Notes: a model not told the origin generated them from the sequence alone. Counted from the first letter of the stretch, positions 9,650 through 19,257 are shown. The stretch: 64,000 nucleotides of DNA from Intestinibacillus massiliensis (GCA_029267335.1 JAJUJC010000007.1:62001-126000); one strand, 5' to 3'. Made by a program: numbers and translations.

Positions 9650-9774
9650 GGTAACATGCTCCTTTTATTTTGCGTAGACCAAATGGGTCCATATTTCCAC
9701 TCTGCCCTTTATTTTACCCCGCGCGTCTGCCAAAAACAAGCGCGCGGTAAAAAAATTCACGGTTTGGACATGAT

Positions 9775-10641
9775 TTACAGCCGGCTGCGGCGAAAGTTTG
9801 CGGGCGACACGCCGACCTTGTTCGTGAACGAGGTGATAAAGTTGACCTCGCTGCGGTAGCCCACCCGATAAGCGATCTCCCCGACGGTCAGGTCGCTGCC
9901 GTGCAGCAGCACCTTGGCGCGGTCGATGCGGTGCAGCACGATGTATTCATGCGGTGAAAACCCCGTGGACGAGCGGAATTGCCGCGAAAAGTGCGACGGG
10001 CTGAGATTGACCGCAGCGGCGATGCGCTCGACCGGCAGCTCATCGAACAGGTGCGCACCGATATACGCCAGCGCGGCGGCGATGGGCGCGGCATGGGTCT
10101 CTCGCGGCGGCTCGGGATAGAGCAGCGCGCACAAAATCGCATAAATTTGTCCGGAATAGTCGACCTCGCGCAGCGGCGCGCCGCTTTTCTGGCTCGCGAC
10201 GAGCGCGGTCAACTGCCGCTCGATCGGGCTGCCGCCGCACAGTGTCAGAATATGCCTGCCTCCGTTTTTCAGTCGGATCTCGTCAAACAGCGCGCGCGAA
10301 TTTGCGCCGTCGAAGTGCAGCCAGATGGTTTCTGCATAGTTTTCCACCCAAAAACGGTGGGGCTTGCGGCAGTCGACGAGCGCACACTGTCCGCGTCCCG
10401 CCGCGCCGATCGCGCCGTCCGCGTCAAACGACATCGCGCCCTCGCGCACATAGACCAGATAGAAGTTTTTATGGCTCTCCTCCTGCCCGACGGCGCAGGT
10501 GTAGCGGAAATCATACTGCGCGTCGCAATAATAATGCCCGCAGCGCGTGAGATAGAAAAAAATGCGCCGCGCCGCCGCGGACGGCGTGGCGAAAAACCGC
10601 TCGGAACGCGGCAGCACGCCCGCCTCCCCCAGTACCTTCAT
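9775..10641 (-). CDS. AraC family transcriptional regulator
   Basis: C-terminal AraC HTH (AAVNLSPSHFSRQFRSSTGFSPHEYIVLHRIDRAKVLL...VGYRSEVNFITSFTNKVGVSPANFR). Confidence 0.92.
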   Translation of the reverse strand: MKVLGEAGVLPRSERFFATPSAAARRIFFYLTRCGHYYCDAQYDFRYTCAVGQEESHKNFYLVYVREGAMSFDADGAIGAAGRGQCALVDCRKPHRFWVENYAETIWLHFDGANSRALFDEIRLKNGGRHILTLCGGSPIERQLTALVASQKSGAPLREVDYSGQIYAILCALLYPEPPRETHAAPIAAALAYIGAHLFDELPVERIAAAVNLSPSHFSRQFRSSTGFSPHEYIVLHRIDRAKVLLHGSDLTVGEIAYRVGYRSEVNFITSFTNKVGVSPANFRRSRL

Positions 10642-10787
10642 GTCGCTCTCCCCCTTCTGTTTGCCAGTATAACACAGATAGCATAAAATATAAATGACCT
10701 GCGGCATTTCTTTATTGCATATGCGCGTTTTTTTCCGTAAACTAAGTAACATAAGGCAGATAGAACAGTGTTTTGGAGTGAATTGAC

Positions 10788-12140
10788 ATGGTAAAAGATA
10801 AGAATTTTTATAAAACTTTTGCCATTTTGACCCTGTCGCTCGCGCTGCAAAACCTGCTGACCTACAGCGTGAACCTCGCAGACAATGTCATGCTCGGGCA
10901 GTACAGCCAAGCGGCGCTCAGTGGCTCGTCGCTGTGCAACCAAGTGCAGTTTTTGCTGCAAATGCTCGTTGTCGGCGCGGGCGAGGGCGCGGTCGTCATG
11001 GGTGCACAGTACTGGGGCAAGAAAAACCTCGCGCCGATCCCGCACATCATCGGGTGCGCACTGCGCTTTGGGCTTGCGCTTGCGGCGGTGCTGTTTGTCA
11101 TCGTGCTGCTGTTCCCCGCGCAGCTGCTCGGTCTGCTGACCACGAGCCAGAGTGCGATCGAGCAGGGCGTGCAATATTTTCGCATCATCTGCTTTACCTA
11201 TCTCATTTTTACGGCGACGAACATTCTGGTCGCGTCGCTGCGCTCGATCGGCGTGGTCAAGATCGGCTATATGATCTCCGCATCCACGCTGTGCATCAAC
11301 ATTTGTCTCAACTACTGTCTCATTTACGGCAATTTCGGCTTTCCCGAGCTGGGTATCCGCGGCGCGGCGATCGCAACGTTGGTCTCGCGCACGGTCGAGC
11401 TGCTCATCGTGATCTGGTATCTCAAATTTCGTGAGCACACGCTGCATCTCACGCTGCGCAAGCTGCTCTTCATCGACCGTTCCTATGTGCACGATTATGT
11501 GCACGTTTCCCTGCCCGTGCTGCTCAATCAGGCGCAGTGGGGCCTTGCGCAGATGGTGCAGACCGGCATCCTCGGTCACCTCGGCGACGCGGCGATCGCG
11601 GCAAATGCCATCGCGGTGATCGTGTTTCAGGTGCTCTCGGTCGTCGCCTACGGTGCGGCGAGTGCGTCGGGCATCGTGGTCGGCCGCACGATCGGTGAGG
11701 GGCGTGAGGACTTCCTGCGTCCGCTCGTGCGCACGCTGCAAGTGCTCTTTGTAACGATCGGGCTGTGCTCGGGCGCGCTCATCTTCCTTGCGCGCACCCC
11801 CATTCTCACACTGTATCGCATCACCCCCGAGGCGCACGACCTCGCCATGCAGTTCATGGCAGTGCTCGCGCTGACCACGGTGGGCACCGCTTACCAGATG
11901 GCATGCGACAACGGCATTATCCGCGGCGGCGGCGACACGAGCTTCAGCGCGAAAATGAACCTCATCAGCATGTGGTGCATCGTGGTCCCCGGCGCGGCGC
12001 TTGCGGCGTTCGTGTTCGAACTTCCGCCGGTCGTTGTGTTTTTCTTCCTCAAATGGGACCAGCTTTACAAGGCGATACCGGTCGTTTTGCGTCTGCGCAG
12101 TTGGAAATGGGTCAAAAAAGTGACCCGCGCGGACGCGTAA
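10788..12140 (+). CDS. MATE family efflux transporter
   Basis: ~12 TM, SVNLADNVMLGQYSQAALSG, MGAQYWGKKN, CDNGIIRGGGDTSF. Confidence 0.92.
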   Translation: MVKDKNFYKTFAILTLSLALQNLLTYSVNLADNVMLGQYSQAALSGSSLCNQVQFLLQMLVVGAGEGAVVMGAQYWGKKNLAPIPHIIGCALRFGLALAAVLFVIVLLFPAQLLGLLTTSQSAIEQGVQYFRIICFTYLIFTATNILVASLRSIGVVKIGYMISASTLCINICLNYCLIYGNFGFPELGIRGAAIATLVSRTVELLIVIWYLKFREHTLHLTLRKLLFIDRSYVHDYVHVSLPVLLNQAQWGLAQMVQTGILGHLGDAAIAANAIAVIVFQVLSVVAYGAASASGIVVGRTIGEGREDFLRPLVRTLQVLFVTIGLCSGALIFLARTPILTLYRITPEAHDLAMQFMAVLALTTVGTAYQMACDNGIIRGGGDTSFSAKMNLISMWCIVVPGAALAAFVFELPPVVVFFFLKWDQLYKAIPVVLRLRSWKWVKKVTRADA

Positions 12141-12166
12141 ATCACGCTCTCATCATCTCTCTCTTC

Positions 12167-12210
12167 TCTCGCGGAGATTCTGCATTGCAGCGTCTTCGCG
12201 AGAATTTTTT
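12167..12210 (+). terminator. Rho-independent terminator
   Basis: TCTCGCGgagattctgcattgcagcgtctTCGCGAGAattttttt. Confidence 0.65.
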
Positions 12211-12232
12211 TGAGAATTTTTTGACAAAGTGC

Positions 12233-12261
12233 TTGACGACCGGCGCATGTCGTGGTATCAT
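12233..12261 (+). promoter_or_regulatory. Promoter of DUF2325 gene
   Basis: TTGACG-17 nt-TATCAT. Confidence 0.65.
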
Positions 12262-12267
12262 GCAAAC

Positions 12268-12285
12268 AGTTAGCAAGCGCTAACT
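12268..12285. promoter_or_regulatory. Palindromic operator (candidate iron-regulator box)
   Basis: AGTTAGC-AAGC-GCTAACT, 7-bp perfect arms, immediately after -10; second copy TTAAT-CACC-GCTAA at 12323-12336; same layout recurs at feo locus. Confidence 0.65.
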
Positions 12286-12356
12286 ACCGGAGTGCTTGCC
12301 CTCCTTATTTTGAGACACGATGTTAATCACCGCTAACTTTCTAAGGAGGCTCCCTC

Positions 12357-12644
12357 ATGCGTATTGTCATCGTCGGCGGAAACGACTGTATGATCTGCCG
12401 GTACAAAGCCGTTTGCAGCCGCTACGGGTGCAGCGCGAAGGTCTTTACGCAGATGCCCAACGCGCTCAAGAAGCAAATCGGCTCGCCCGATCTGCTCGTC
12501 GTTTTCACCTCGACCGTATCCCACAAGATGGCGCAGTGTGCACGCGCCGAAGCCGAGCGCACGGGCGCAAAGCTCGTGCACTGTCACTCCGCAAGCATTT
12601 CCGCACTGGGGCGCGTGCTCGATAAGCAGTGCGCCGCGTGCTGA
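12357..12644 (+). CDS. DUF2325 domain-containing protein
   Basis: MRIVIVGGNDCMICRYKAVCSRYGCSAKVFTQ...LVVFTSTVSHKM...LVHCHSASISALGRVLD. Confidence 0.88.
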   Translation: MRIVIVGGNDCMICRYKAVCSRYGCSAKVFTQMPNALKKQIGSPDLLVVFTSTVSHKMAQCARAEAERTGAKLVHCHSASISALGRVLDKQCAAC

Positions 12645-12656
12645 GAGAGGTGTGCC

Positions 12657-12800
12657 ATGTTTGAACGTCTGCTGACCCGGCACTGTGCCCCCCACCCTCG
12701 CGGCGTATGGCTATCCGGCGGACGATGTCGCCGCCGCTCTCTCCTGCCAGCAAGAACGCGGAAAGCTGCACCGATCTCGACCGTGCACTCGCCTAAGGCA
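12657..12800 (+). pseudogene. Possible frameshifted DUF3793-like remnant
   Basis: MFERLLTRHCAP (frame 0) then TLAAYGYPADDVAAAL (frame +1) joined at a C6 homopolymer; no continuous ORF. Confidence 0.35.
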
Positions 12801-12832
12801 TACATTTTGTGCTTCCTCTCATTTTTCACCAA

Positions 12833-12870
12833 AAAACCGCTCCGCGACTGCATCGTCGCGGAGCGGTTTT
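12833..12870. terminator. Rho-independent terminator
   Basis: AAAACCGCTCCGCGACtgcatcGTCGCGGAGCGGTTTT. Confidence 0.8.
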
Positions 12871-13188
12871 GCGTTACGGCTTCATCCCCTGTGCAGTTAT
12901 GTCTGTGCCGCCGTACCGGCGAGCGATACCGTGGGCGTGTCGTCGTTCCATGTCACGGTCTCCTCCCATCCCGTCGTTCCATTTTTTGTGTGTCTTTACT
13001 GATAGGATGTATGAGCATGCCAAAAAGTTCGTGCGTTTCCAAAAAAATTCCAGTATTTTGTATTGCTGTTTTTTGCCGCTCTCATTCCTTAAATTTCTCA
13101 TAATCTTGCTGTTTGCGCATACCCGACGGCACGCGCGTGTGCTATACTAAACGATAGACCTTATTATTCCCGCAAAGGAGACGAAGTT

Positions 13189-14964
13189 ATGTTTTTAGAT
13201 GCCGCCCTACAGCCCGTCATGGACGCGCTCAGCGGCTTTCTCGTGAAAAATCCGCTCGTCGGGCAATGGTACACCGCGTTTTCGCGCTTTGTGTTCCCCG
13301 TGCTCGCGATCTGGATTCTGACCGCGTCCATCCGCTCGCTGCTGCGCGCGGATGTCGAGCCGGAGACCTGGGGCTATCTCGCGCTGCCAAACGGCGACCG
13401 CGTGCCGCTCACCCACTGGGAAAACATCCTCGGGCGGGCGAAATCCGCCGACATCGTGCTCAGCTATCCGTCGATCTCGCGCAATCACGCCGCGCTCATC
13501 CGTGCGGCCGACGGCTCGTGGGCAATTTACGACCTCGGCTCGACGGGCGGCACCCGCGTCAACAAGCTCGCGGTCGACGGCGTGGCCGCGGTCGAGGAGG
13601 GGCAGACCATCGAGCTTGGCGGTGTGCCCGTCGTGCTGCTGCCGCTGCCGGCAGGCGCGCGGCAGGAACAGATCGCTGAGCGGCGCGCGCGCAGCCGTCC
13701 CGCCTCTCCGTGGGGCCCGCTCGTACTGCTCACCGTTTTTCAGCTTCTGACCGGCTTGCAGCTCATCGTCGCCAAGGGCGTCGAGCTGACCGCGCTCGTG
13801 CCGGGCGTCATGCTCGGTATGATGATCGTCGAGTGGGGCTATTACCTCACGCTGCGCGTGCTGCGGCGCGTGGGCTTTGAAATGGAGACCATCGCGTTCT
13901 TTCTATCCACGCTGTCGCTCGCGGTCACCGCGTCCTCCGCGCCCGACGCGCTTGCCAAGCAGTTTGGTGCGCTCGTCGCGGGGCTGCTGCTGTTTTTGCT
14001 GCTCGGCTGGTTCCTGCGCGATCAAGATCGTGCGGTGCGCGTGCGGCCGCTCGCGGTCGTCATTGCGGTCATCCTCTTCGGCGTGACGCTCGTATTTGCC
14101 GACAGCGTATACGGCGCGCGCAACTGGATCCGTGTCGGCGGCTTCTCGTTCCAGCCGTCCGAGCTCATCAAGATCGCGTTCGTGTGGGCGGGCGCTGCGA
14201 CAATGGAGCGCCTGTTCGCGCGTCGCAACATCACGCTGTTCATCCTGTTTTCCGGCTTCTGTTTGGGCTGTTTCGCGCTGATGAGTGATTTCGGCACCGC
14301 CGCCATCTTCTTTATCACGTTCCTCGTCATCGCGTTTTTGCGCTCGGGCGACTGGGCGACGCTTGCGCTCATCTGCGGCGGCACGGTGTTCGCGGGCATG
14401 ATCGTGCTCAAGTTCAAGCCCTATATCGCGCGGCGCTTCGCGGTGTGGGGACACGCATGGGAGTTTGCGTCCACGACAGGCTTTCAGCAAACGCGTACAA
14501 TGTCGGCGTCCGCCTCGGGCGGTCTCATCGGCGTGGGTGCGGGCAAGGGGTGGCTCCACCGCATCGCAGCGGCGGACACCGATCTGGTTTTCGGCATGCT
14601 GTGTGAGGAGTGGGGGCTCATCATCGCGGTGCTCAGCGTGCTGTGCATCGTGACGCTCGCGGTGTTTGCGGTGCGCGCCTGCCGCGCGGGACGCGGCGCG
14701 TTCTACACGATCGCGGCATGCGCGGCGACCTCGCTGCTCGTGTTCCAGACCATTCTGAACGTGTTCGGCGCGGTCGATCTGCTGCCGCTGACCGGCGTGA
14801 CCTTCCCCTTCGTGTCGAACGGCGGCTCGTCGATGCTGTCGGCGTGGGGGCTGCTCGCCTTTCTAAAAGCGGCGGATACACGGCAAAACGCATCGTTTGC
14901 CATCCGTCTGCCGTCCAAGCGCGAGCTGAACGGGCTGACGTCATCCCCCCGTGAGGAGGCTTAG
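13189..14964 (+). CDS. FHA domain fused to FtsW/RodA/SpoVE-family protein
   Basis: FHA: NILGRAKSADIVLSYPSISRNHAALIR...IYDLGSTGGTRVN; SEDS: ARNWIRVGGFSFQPSELIKIAFV, MSDFGTA, FPFVSNGGSSM. Confidence 0.93.
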   Translation: MFLDAALQPVMDALSGFLVKNPLVGQWYTAFSRFVFPVLAIWILTASIRSLLRADVEPETWGYLALPNGDRVPLTHWENILGRAKSADIVLSYPSISRNHAALIRAADGSWAIYDLGSTGGTRVNKLAVDGVAAVEEGQTIELGGVPVVLLPLPAGARQEQIAERRARSRPASPWGPLVLLTVFQLLTGLQLIVAKGVELTALVPGVMLGMMIVEWGYYLTLRVLRRVGFEMETIAFFLSTLSLAVTASSAPDALAKQFGALVAGLLLFLLLGWFLRDQDRAVRVRPLAVVIAVILFGVTLVFADSVYGARNWIRVGGFSFQPSELIKIAFVWAGAATMERLFARRNITLFILFSGFCLGCFALMSDFGTAAIFFITFLVIAFLRSGDWATLALICGGTVFAGMIVLKFKPYIARRFAVWGHAWEFASTTGFQQTRTMSASASGGLIGVGAGKGWLHRIAAADTDLVFGMLCEEWGLIIAVLSVLCIVTLAVFAVRACRAGRGAFYTIAACAATSLLVFQTILNVFGAVDLLPLTGVTFPFVSNGGSSMLSAWGLLAFLKAADTRQNASFAIRLPSKRELNGLTSSPREEA

Positions 14965-14966
14965 TC

Positions 14967-16343
14967 ATGAAAAAAATTGAAAAACGCGCGGCGATGTGCC
15001 TGCTGCTCGCAGGCGCGCTGCTGCTCGGGCTTGCTGTGTTCTGCTTCCGCTTTGTGGTCGACGGCGGCTCGTGGGCGGCGTTTCCGTCCAACCGCCACCT
15101 TTATAATAAGCAGGGCGTGCTCATCGGCGGACGTATCCTGGACCGCAACGGCCTCGTGCTCAGCGAGACCGCGGACGGCGTGCGCGTCTACAACGACGAC
15201 CGCACCATCCGCCGCGCGACGCTGCACGCGGTCGGTGACGCGGCGGGCAACATCGGCACGGGCGCGCAGACCGCTTTTGCGGACAAGCTGTCGGGCTACA
15301 ATCTCGTGACCGGCGCGTATTCGCTCACCGGTCAGGGCAGGAACCTCTATCTGACGATCGACGCAACGCTCAACCGGGCGGCGTATCAGGCCCTCGATGG
15401 ACGGCGCGGCGCGGTCGGGCTGTACAATTATCAGACCGGCGAAATCCTGTGCATGGTGTCCACACCCAGCTTTGACCCCGCGCACCCGCCCGCAGCGGAC
15501 GAAATTGAGGGAAACGACGACTACAACGGCGTGTATGTCAACCGTCTGCTGAACGCAACCTTTACCCCCGGCTCGATCTTCAAAACCGTCACGCTCGCCG
15601 CTGCGCTCGACAACCTGCCGAACGTGACGACGCGCAAATTCCACTGCGACGGCAGTCTCAAGATCGGCGGCACGACCGTCACCTGCACCCATGCGCACGG
15701 CGATCTCACCCTTGCCGACGCGCTTGCGGAATCGTGCAACGTGACCTTCGGCGTGCTTGCGGACGAGATCGGCGCAGATAAAATGCACGAATACACGGAA
15801 AAAGCCGGACTGACAGGCAGCCTTTCGGTTTCGGGTATCCCGACCGCGAAGGGCGCGTTCGATTTCCCGGCAAACGACAGCGGCAATCTCGCGTGGGCAG
15901 GCGTCGGGCAGCACAACGATCTGGTCAATCCCGCCGCGATGATGACCTATATGGGCGCGATCGCGCACGGCGGCACGCCGGTGCTGCCCCGTCTGGTCTA
16001 CAAATCGACGACCGCGGGCGGCATTCCGACCAGCCTCAACCCCAAGCACACGGGCGCGCGTGCGCTCAGCGCGGAGACTGCCAAGGCGGTCGGTGATATG
16101 ATGCGCGGCGCGGTCACGAACCATTACGGTGAGGATCGCTTCCCAAACATGCAGCTTTGCGCGAAATCTGGCACCGCGGAGGTCGGCGCGGATAAGCGCC
16201 CCAACGCGTGGTTTGCAGGTTTCTCCCGCGACCCAGACCACCCCTATGCATTCATCGTTCTCGTGGAAAACGGTGGCGGCGGCAGCGCAGTCGCGGGCGA
16301 TGTCGCCGCAAACGTGCTGCAAGCGGCATTTGCGGACCAATAA
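14967..16343 (+). CDS. Penicillin-binding protein transpeptidase (class B, PbpA-like)
   Basis: GGRILDRNGLVLSET, LTIDATLNRAAYQAL, FTPGSIFKTVT, ESCNVTFG, CAKSGTAEVG. Confidence 0.93.
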   Translation: MKKIEKRAAMCLLLAGALLLGLAVFCFRFVVDGGSWAAFPSNRHLYNKQGVLIGGRILDRNGLVLSETADGVRVYNDDRTIRRATLHAVGDAAGNIGTGAQTAFADKLSGYNLVTGAYSLTGQGRNLYLTIDATLNRAAYQALDGRRGAVGLYNYQTGEILCMVSTPSFDPAHPPAADEIEGNDDYNGVYVNRLLNATFTPGSIFKTVTLAAALDNLPNVTTRKFHCDGSLKIGGTTVTCTHAHGDLTLADALAESCNVTFGVLADEIGADKMHEYTEKAGLTGSLSVSGIPTAKGAFDFPANDSGNLAWAGVGQHNDLVNPAAMMTYMGAIAHGGTPVLPRLVYKSTTAGGIPTSLNPKHTGARALSAETAKAVGDMMRGAVTNHYGEDRFPNMQLCAKSGTAEVGADKRPNAWFAGFSRDPDHPYAFIVLVENGGGGSAVAGDVAANVLQAAFADQ

Positions 16344-16345
16344 AA

Positions 16346-16382
16346 GAAAGAGGGCGGACCGATATGGTTCGCCCTCTTTTTG
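16346..16382. terminator. Terminator between convergent genes
   Basis: AAAGAGGGCGGACCgatatGGTTCGCCCTCTTTTT. Confidence 0.8.
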
Positions 16383-16389
16383 TGTGCTT

Positions 16390-16533
16390 TTAGTGGTGGC
16401 ACGAGCCGGAGCAGCCCGAGCAGCCGCCCGAACAGCCGCAGCAGCCGCCGCTCTTCTTTTTCCGGAGGATGGATCGTGCCGCGAAGAACACGCACAGCAG
16501 CAGGATGCCGCCGACAATGATCGTTGCCAACAT
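16390..16533 (-). CDS. FeoB-associated Cys-rich membrane protein
   Basis: MLATIIVGGILLLCVFFAARSILRKKKSGGCCGCSGGCSGCSGSCHH directly downstream of feoB. Confidence 0.88.
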   Translation of the reverse strand: MLATIIVGGILLLCVFFAARSILRKKKSGGCCGCSGGCSGCSGSCHH

Positions 16534-16552
16534 AAAAAGTCGCTTCCTTTCG

Positions 16553-18709
16553 TTATGCCGCTTCCGCCGCGCGGCGCATGCGGTCTGTGGGGCGCTTGAC
16601 GGGGCGCAGCACGAGCCAGAGCAGTACTGCGGCAACCACGATCGCCGCGACCGTGCTCACCCCGAAGGGCAGCGCGCCGGTTGCAAGACCGCCAAGCTGG
16701 TTGAGGATGAGTGCGATCGCATACGCGAAGCCGCACTGATAACCGATTGCGAACAGCGTCCATTTGGGGCTGTTCATTTCCCGCTTGATCGCACCCATTG
16801 CCGCAAAGCACGGCGCGCACAGCAGGTTAAAAATCATGAAAGAGAACGCGGTGACGGCGGTGTAGTGTGCGGCAAGCGTGCCCCAGATCTCCGCACCGTT
16901 TTCCGCGACCTCGGCAAAGCCGAACAGGATCCCGAGCGTGCCGACGACATTTTCCTTCGCGACAAGACCGGTCAGCGTCGCGACGGCACTCTTCCAGTCT
17001 CCCCAACCGAGCGGCGCGAAGAGCGGCGCGATGAACGAGCCGAAGCGTGCAAGCAGGCTGCGCTCCATTTCGTCACCGACCGCGGTGAACTGTCCGCCGA
17101 CAATGCCATAGCTCGAGGTAAACCACACGGCGATGGTGGACAGCAGAATGACCGTGCCCGCCTTCTTGACGAACGACGAGCTGCGCTCCCAGGTGCCGCG
17201 CATAACGTTGCCGAAGGTCGGAAGGTGGTATGCGGGCAGCTCCATGACGAAGGGCGCAGGCTCGCCCGAGAAGGGCTGTGTCTTTTTGAGGAGCACGCCC
17301 GATGTGATGATTGCGGCGACACCGACAAAGTACGCGGTCGGCGCGACCCACGGTGCGCCGCCGAACAGCGCGCCGGCAATCAGCGCGATGATGGGCATTT
17401 TTGCGCTGCACGGGATGAAGGTCGTGACCATGATGGTCATGCGGCGGTCGCTCTCATTTTCGATCGTGCGCGACGCCATGATGCCCGGCACGCCGCAACC
17501 CGAGGCGATGAGCATGGGGATAAACGACTTGCCCGACAGACCGAACTTGCGGAAGATGCGGTCCATGATGAACGCAACACGCGCCATATAGCCGCAGTCC
17601 TCGAGCAGGCACAGCAGCAGAAACAGCACGACCATCTGCGGCACAAAGCCGAGCACCGCGCCCACGCCCGCGACGATGCCGTTCACGATGAGGTCGACCA
17701 GCCAACCCGCCGTACCGATCGACACAAGGAAGCCCTCGATCGCGGGCGGTACAATGCTGCCGAACAGCACATCGTTCGTCCAGTCGGTCGCCATCGTGCC
17801 GACCGTCGTCACTGCGAGGTAATACACGCCGAACATGACGAGCGCAAAGATCGGCAGTGCCAGCCACCGGTTGGTTACAATTCTATCAATTTTATCCGAT
17901 GTTGTCCATACGCCGCGCGTCTGTTTTTTGACAACGCTGTCGCGCACGATTTGGGAAATGTAAGAATACCGCTCGTTTGTGATGATGGATTCCGCGTCGT
18001 CGTCTAGATTGTCCTCACATGCGGTCAGAATAGACTCCAAACGCTCGCGTGCACTTGCGTCAAATGCAAAGTGTTCCAGCACCTTTTCGTCGCGCTCGAA
18101 CAGCTTGATCGCGTACCAACGGCGCGCCCGTGCCTCCGTATCCGCGGGCAGCAGCGCGTCAACCTCCGTCAGCGCACGCTCAACTGCTTCCGCAAAGCGG
18201 TGCTTGGGCACTGCCGCGCCTGCCTGTGCCTGCGCAGCCGCGCGCTCCGCCGCGGCGACCGTACCCTCTCCGCGCACCGCAGCGGTCTCGACGACCGGAC
18301 ACCCGAGCGCGCTCGACAGCCTTGCAAGGTCGATCGTGTCGCCGCGCTTGCGCACGATGTCCATCATATTGACCGCAAGCACGACCGGCAAGCCGAGTTC
18401 GAGCAGCTGCGTGGTCAGATACAGGTTGCGCTCAAGGTTGGAGCCGTCAACAAGGTTCAAAATGACACTTGCGTCGCCACTCAACAGATAGTCGCGCGTG
18501 ACAACCTCCTCGAGCGTATAGGGCGACAGCGAGTACACGCCTGGCAGATCCATGACGCGCACGTCGCGGTGTCCGCGCAGCCGCCCCTCTTTCTTTTCCA
18601 CCGTAACGCCCGGCCAGTTGCCCACAAACTGGGTCGCACCGGTCAGGTCGTTGAACATGGTTGTTTTGCCGCAGTTGGGATTGCCTGCAAGCGCTATTGT
18701 AATAGACAT
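16553..18709 (-). CDS. feoB: Ferrous iron transport protein B
   Basis: ALAGNPNCGKTTMFNDLTGATQFVGNWPGVTVEKKEG; VMDLPGVYSL; TM permease with CGVPGIMASRTIENESDRR. Confidence 0.98.
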   Translation of the reverse strand: MSITIALAGNPNCGKTTMFNDLTGATQFVGNWPGVTVEKKEGRLRGHRDVRVMDLPGVYSLSPYTLEEVVTRDYLLSGDASVILNLVDGSNLERNLYLTTQLLELGLPVVLAVNMMDIVRKRGDTIDLARLSSALGCPVVETAAVRGEGTVAAAERAAAQAQAGAAVPKHRFAEAVERALTEVDALLPADTEARARRWYAIKLFERDEKVLEHFAFDASARERLESILTACEDNLDDDAESIITNERYSYISQIVRDSVVKKQTRGVWTTSDKIDRIVTNRWLALPIFALVMFGVYYLAVTTVGTMATDWTNDVLFGSIVPPAIEGFLVSIGTAGWLVDLIVNGIVAGVGAVLGFVPQMVVLFLLLCLLEDCGYMARVAFIMDRIFRKFGLSGKSFIPMLIASGCGVPGIMASRTIENESDRRMTIMVTTFIPCSAKMPIIALIAGALFGGAPWVAPTAYFVGVAAIITSGVLLKKTQPFSGEPAPFVMELPAYHLPTFGNVMRGTWERSSSFVKKAGTVILLSTIAVWFTSSYGIVGGQFTAVGDEMERSLLARFGSFIAPLFAPLGWGDWKSAVATLTGLVAKENVVGTLGILFGFAEVAENGAEIWGTLAAHYTAVTAFSFMIFNLLCAPCFAAMGAIKREMNSPKWTLFAIGYQCGFAYAIALILNQLGGLATGALPFGVSTVAAIVVAAVLLWLVLRPVKRPTDRMRRAAEAA

Positions 18710-18731
18710 GTCGTGTCGTTCCTCCTATGAA

Positions 18732-18745
18732 TTAGCCAAGGCTAA
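18732..18745. promoter_or_regulatory. Operator between feoA and feoB
   Basis: TTAGC-CAAG-GCTAA; on minus strand lies between TTGACA and TAATTC. Confidence 0.55.
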
Positions 18746-18777
18746 CAGATGTGTCAAAAAAAACAGGTGCGCCGCGC

Positions 18778-19002
18778 TCAGCACGGCTCCACCTCGACCA
18801 TGTCTGCGTCCGCCTTGCGCACGGACAGCTCATAGCCGCGCACCTGCAGCTCGATCGGATCGCCGAGCGGTGCGACCTTGCGCACAAAGACCTCAACCCC
18901 GCGTGTCAGCCCCATATCCATGATGCGGCGGCGCACCGGTCCTTCTCCTGCAACGCGGCGCACCATGGCGCGCTCGCCGCACTTGATCTCTCGTAATGTC
19001 AT
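18778..19002 (-). CDS. feoA: FeoA family protein
   Basis: MTLREIKCGERAMVRRVAGEGPVRRRIMDMGLTRGVEVFVRKVAPLGDPIELQVRGYELSVRKADA. Confidence 0.93.
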   Translation of the reverse strand: MTLREIKCGERAMVRRVAGEGPVRRRIMDMGLTRGVEVFVRKVAPLGDPIELQVRGYELSVRKADADMVEVEPC

Positions 19003-19018
19003 TGGTCGTTCCCTCCGT

Positions 19019-19231
19019 TTAAGCGATCTGGATGCGGCTTGCCATGCTGTGGTCGAGCGCAATACGGGCATCCTTGACCTGTAAAATGAAATTTCCACCG
19101 TTTTCGGAAATGACCATCACGGTCTCCCCCTCGACAAAGCCGAGGCTTTCCAGGAAGCGGCGCGTATGGTCGCGTCCGGTGATGCGCGAGATCGTGCCCG
19201 GCTCACCCGCCTTTGCAAACGTCAGTGGCAT
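19019..19231 (-). CDS. FeoA family protein (second copy)
   Basis: GTISRITGRDHTRRFLESLGFVEGETVMVISENGGNFILQVKDARIALD. Confidence 0.9.
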   Translation of the reverse strand: MPLTFAKAGEPGTISRITGRDHTRRFLESLGFVEGETVMVISENGGNFILQVKDARIALDHSMASRIQIA

Positions 19232-19257
19232 ACGGTATCCATCCTTTCGCGCTGCGA

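Noticed and set aside
9685-9698. Short palindrome GACC-AAATG-GGTC upstream of the His-rich G3E GTPase, considered as a zinc-regulator site
   Set aside because: Too short and not matching known Zur/AdcR boxes; single occurrence
16469-18007. 512-aa plus-strand ORF over feoB
   Set aside because: Antisense to feoB; Arg/Asp/His-rich artefact
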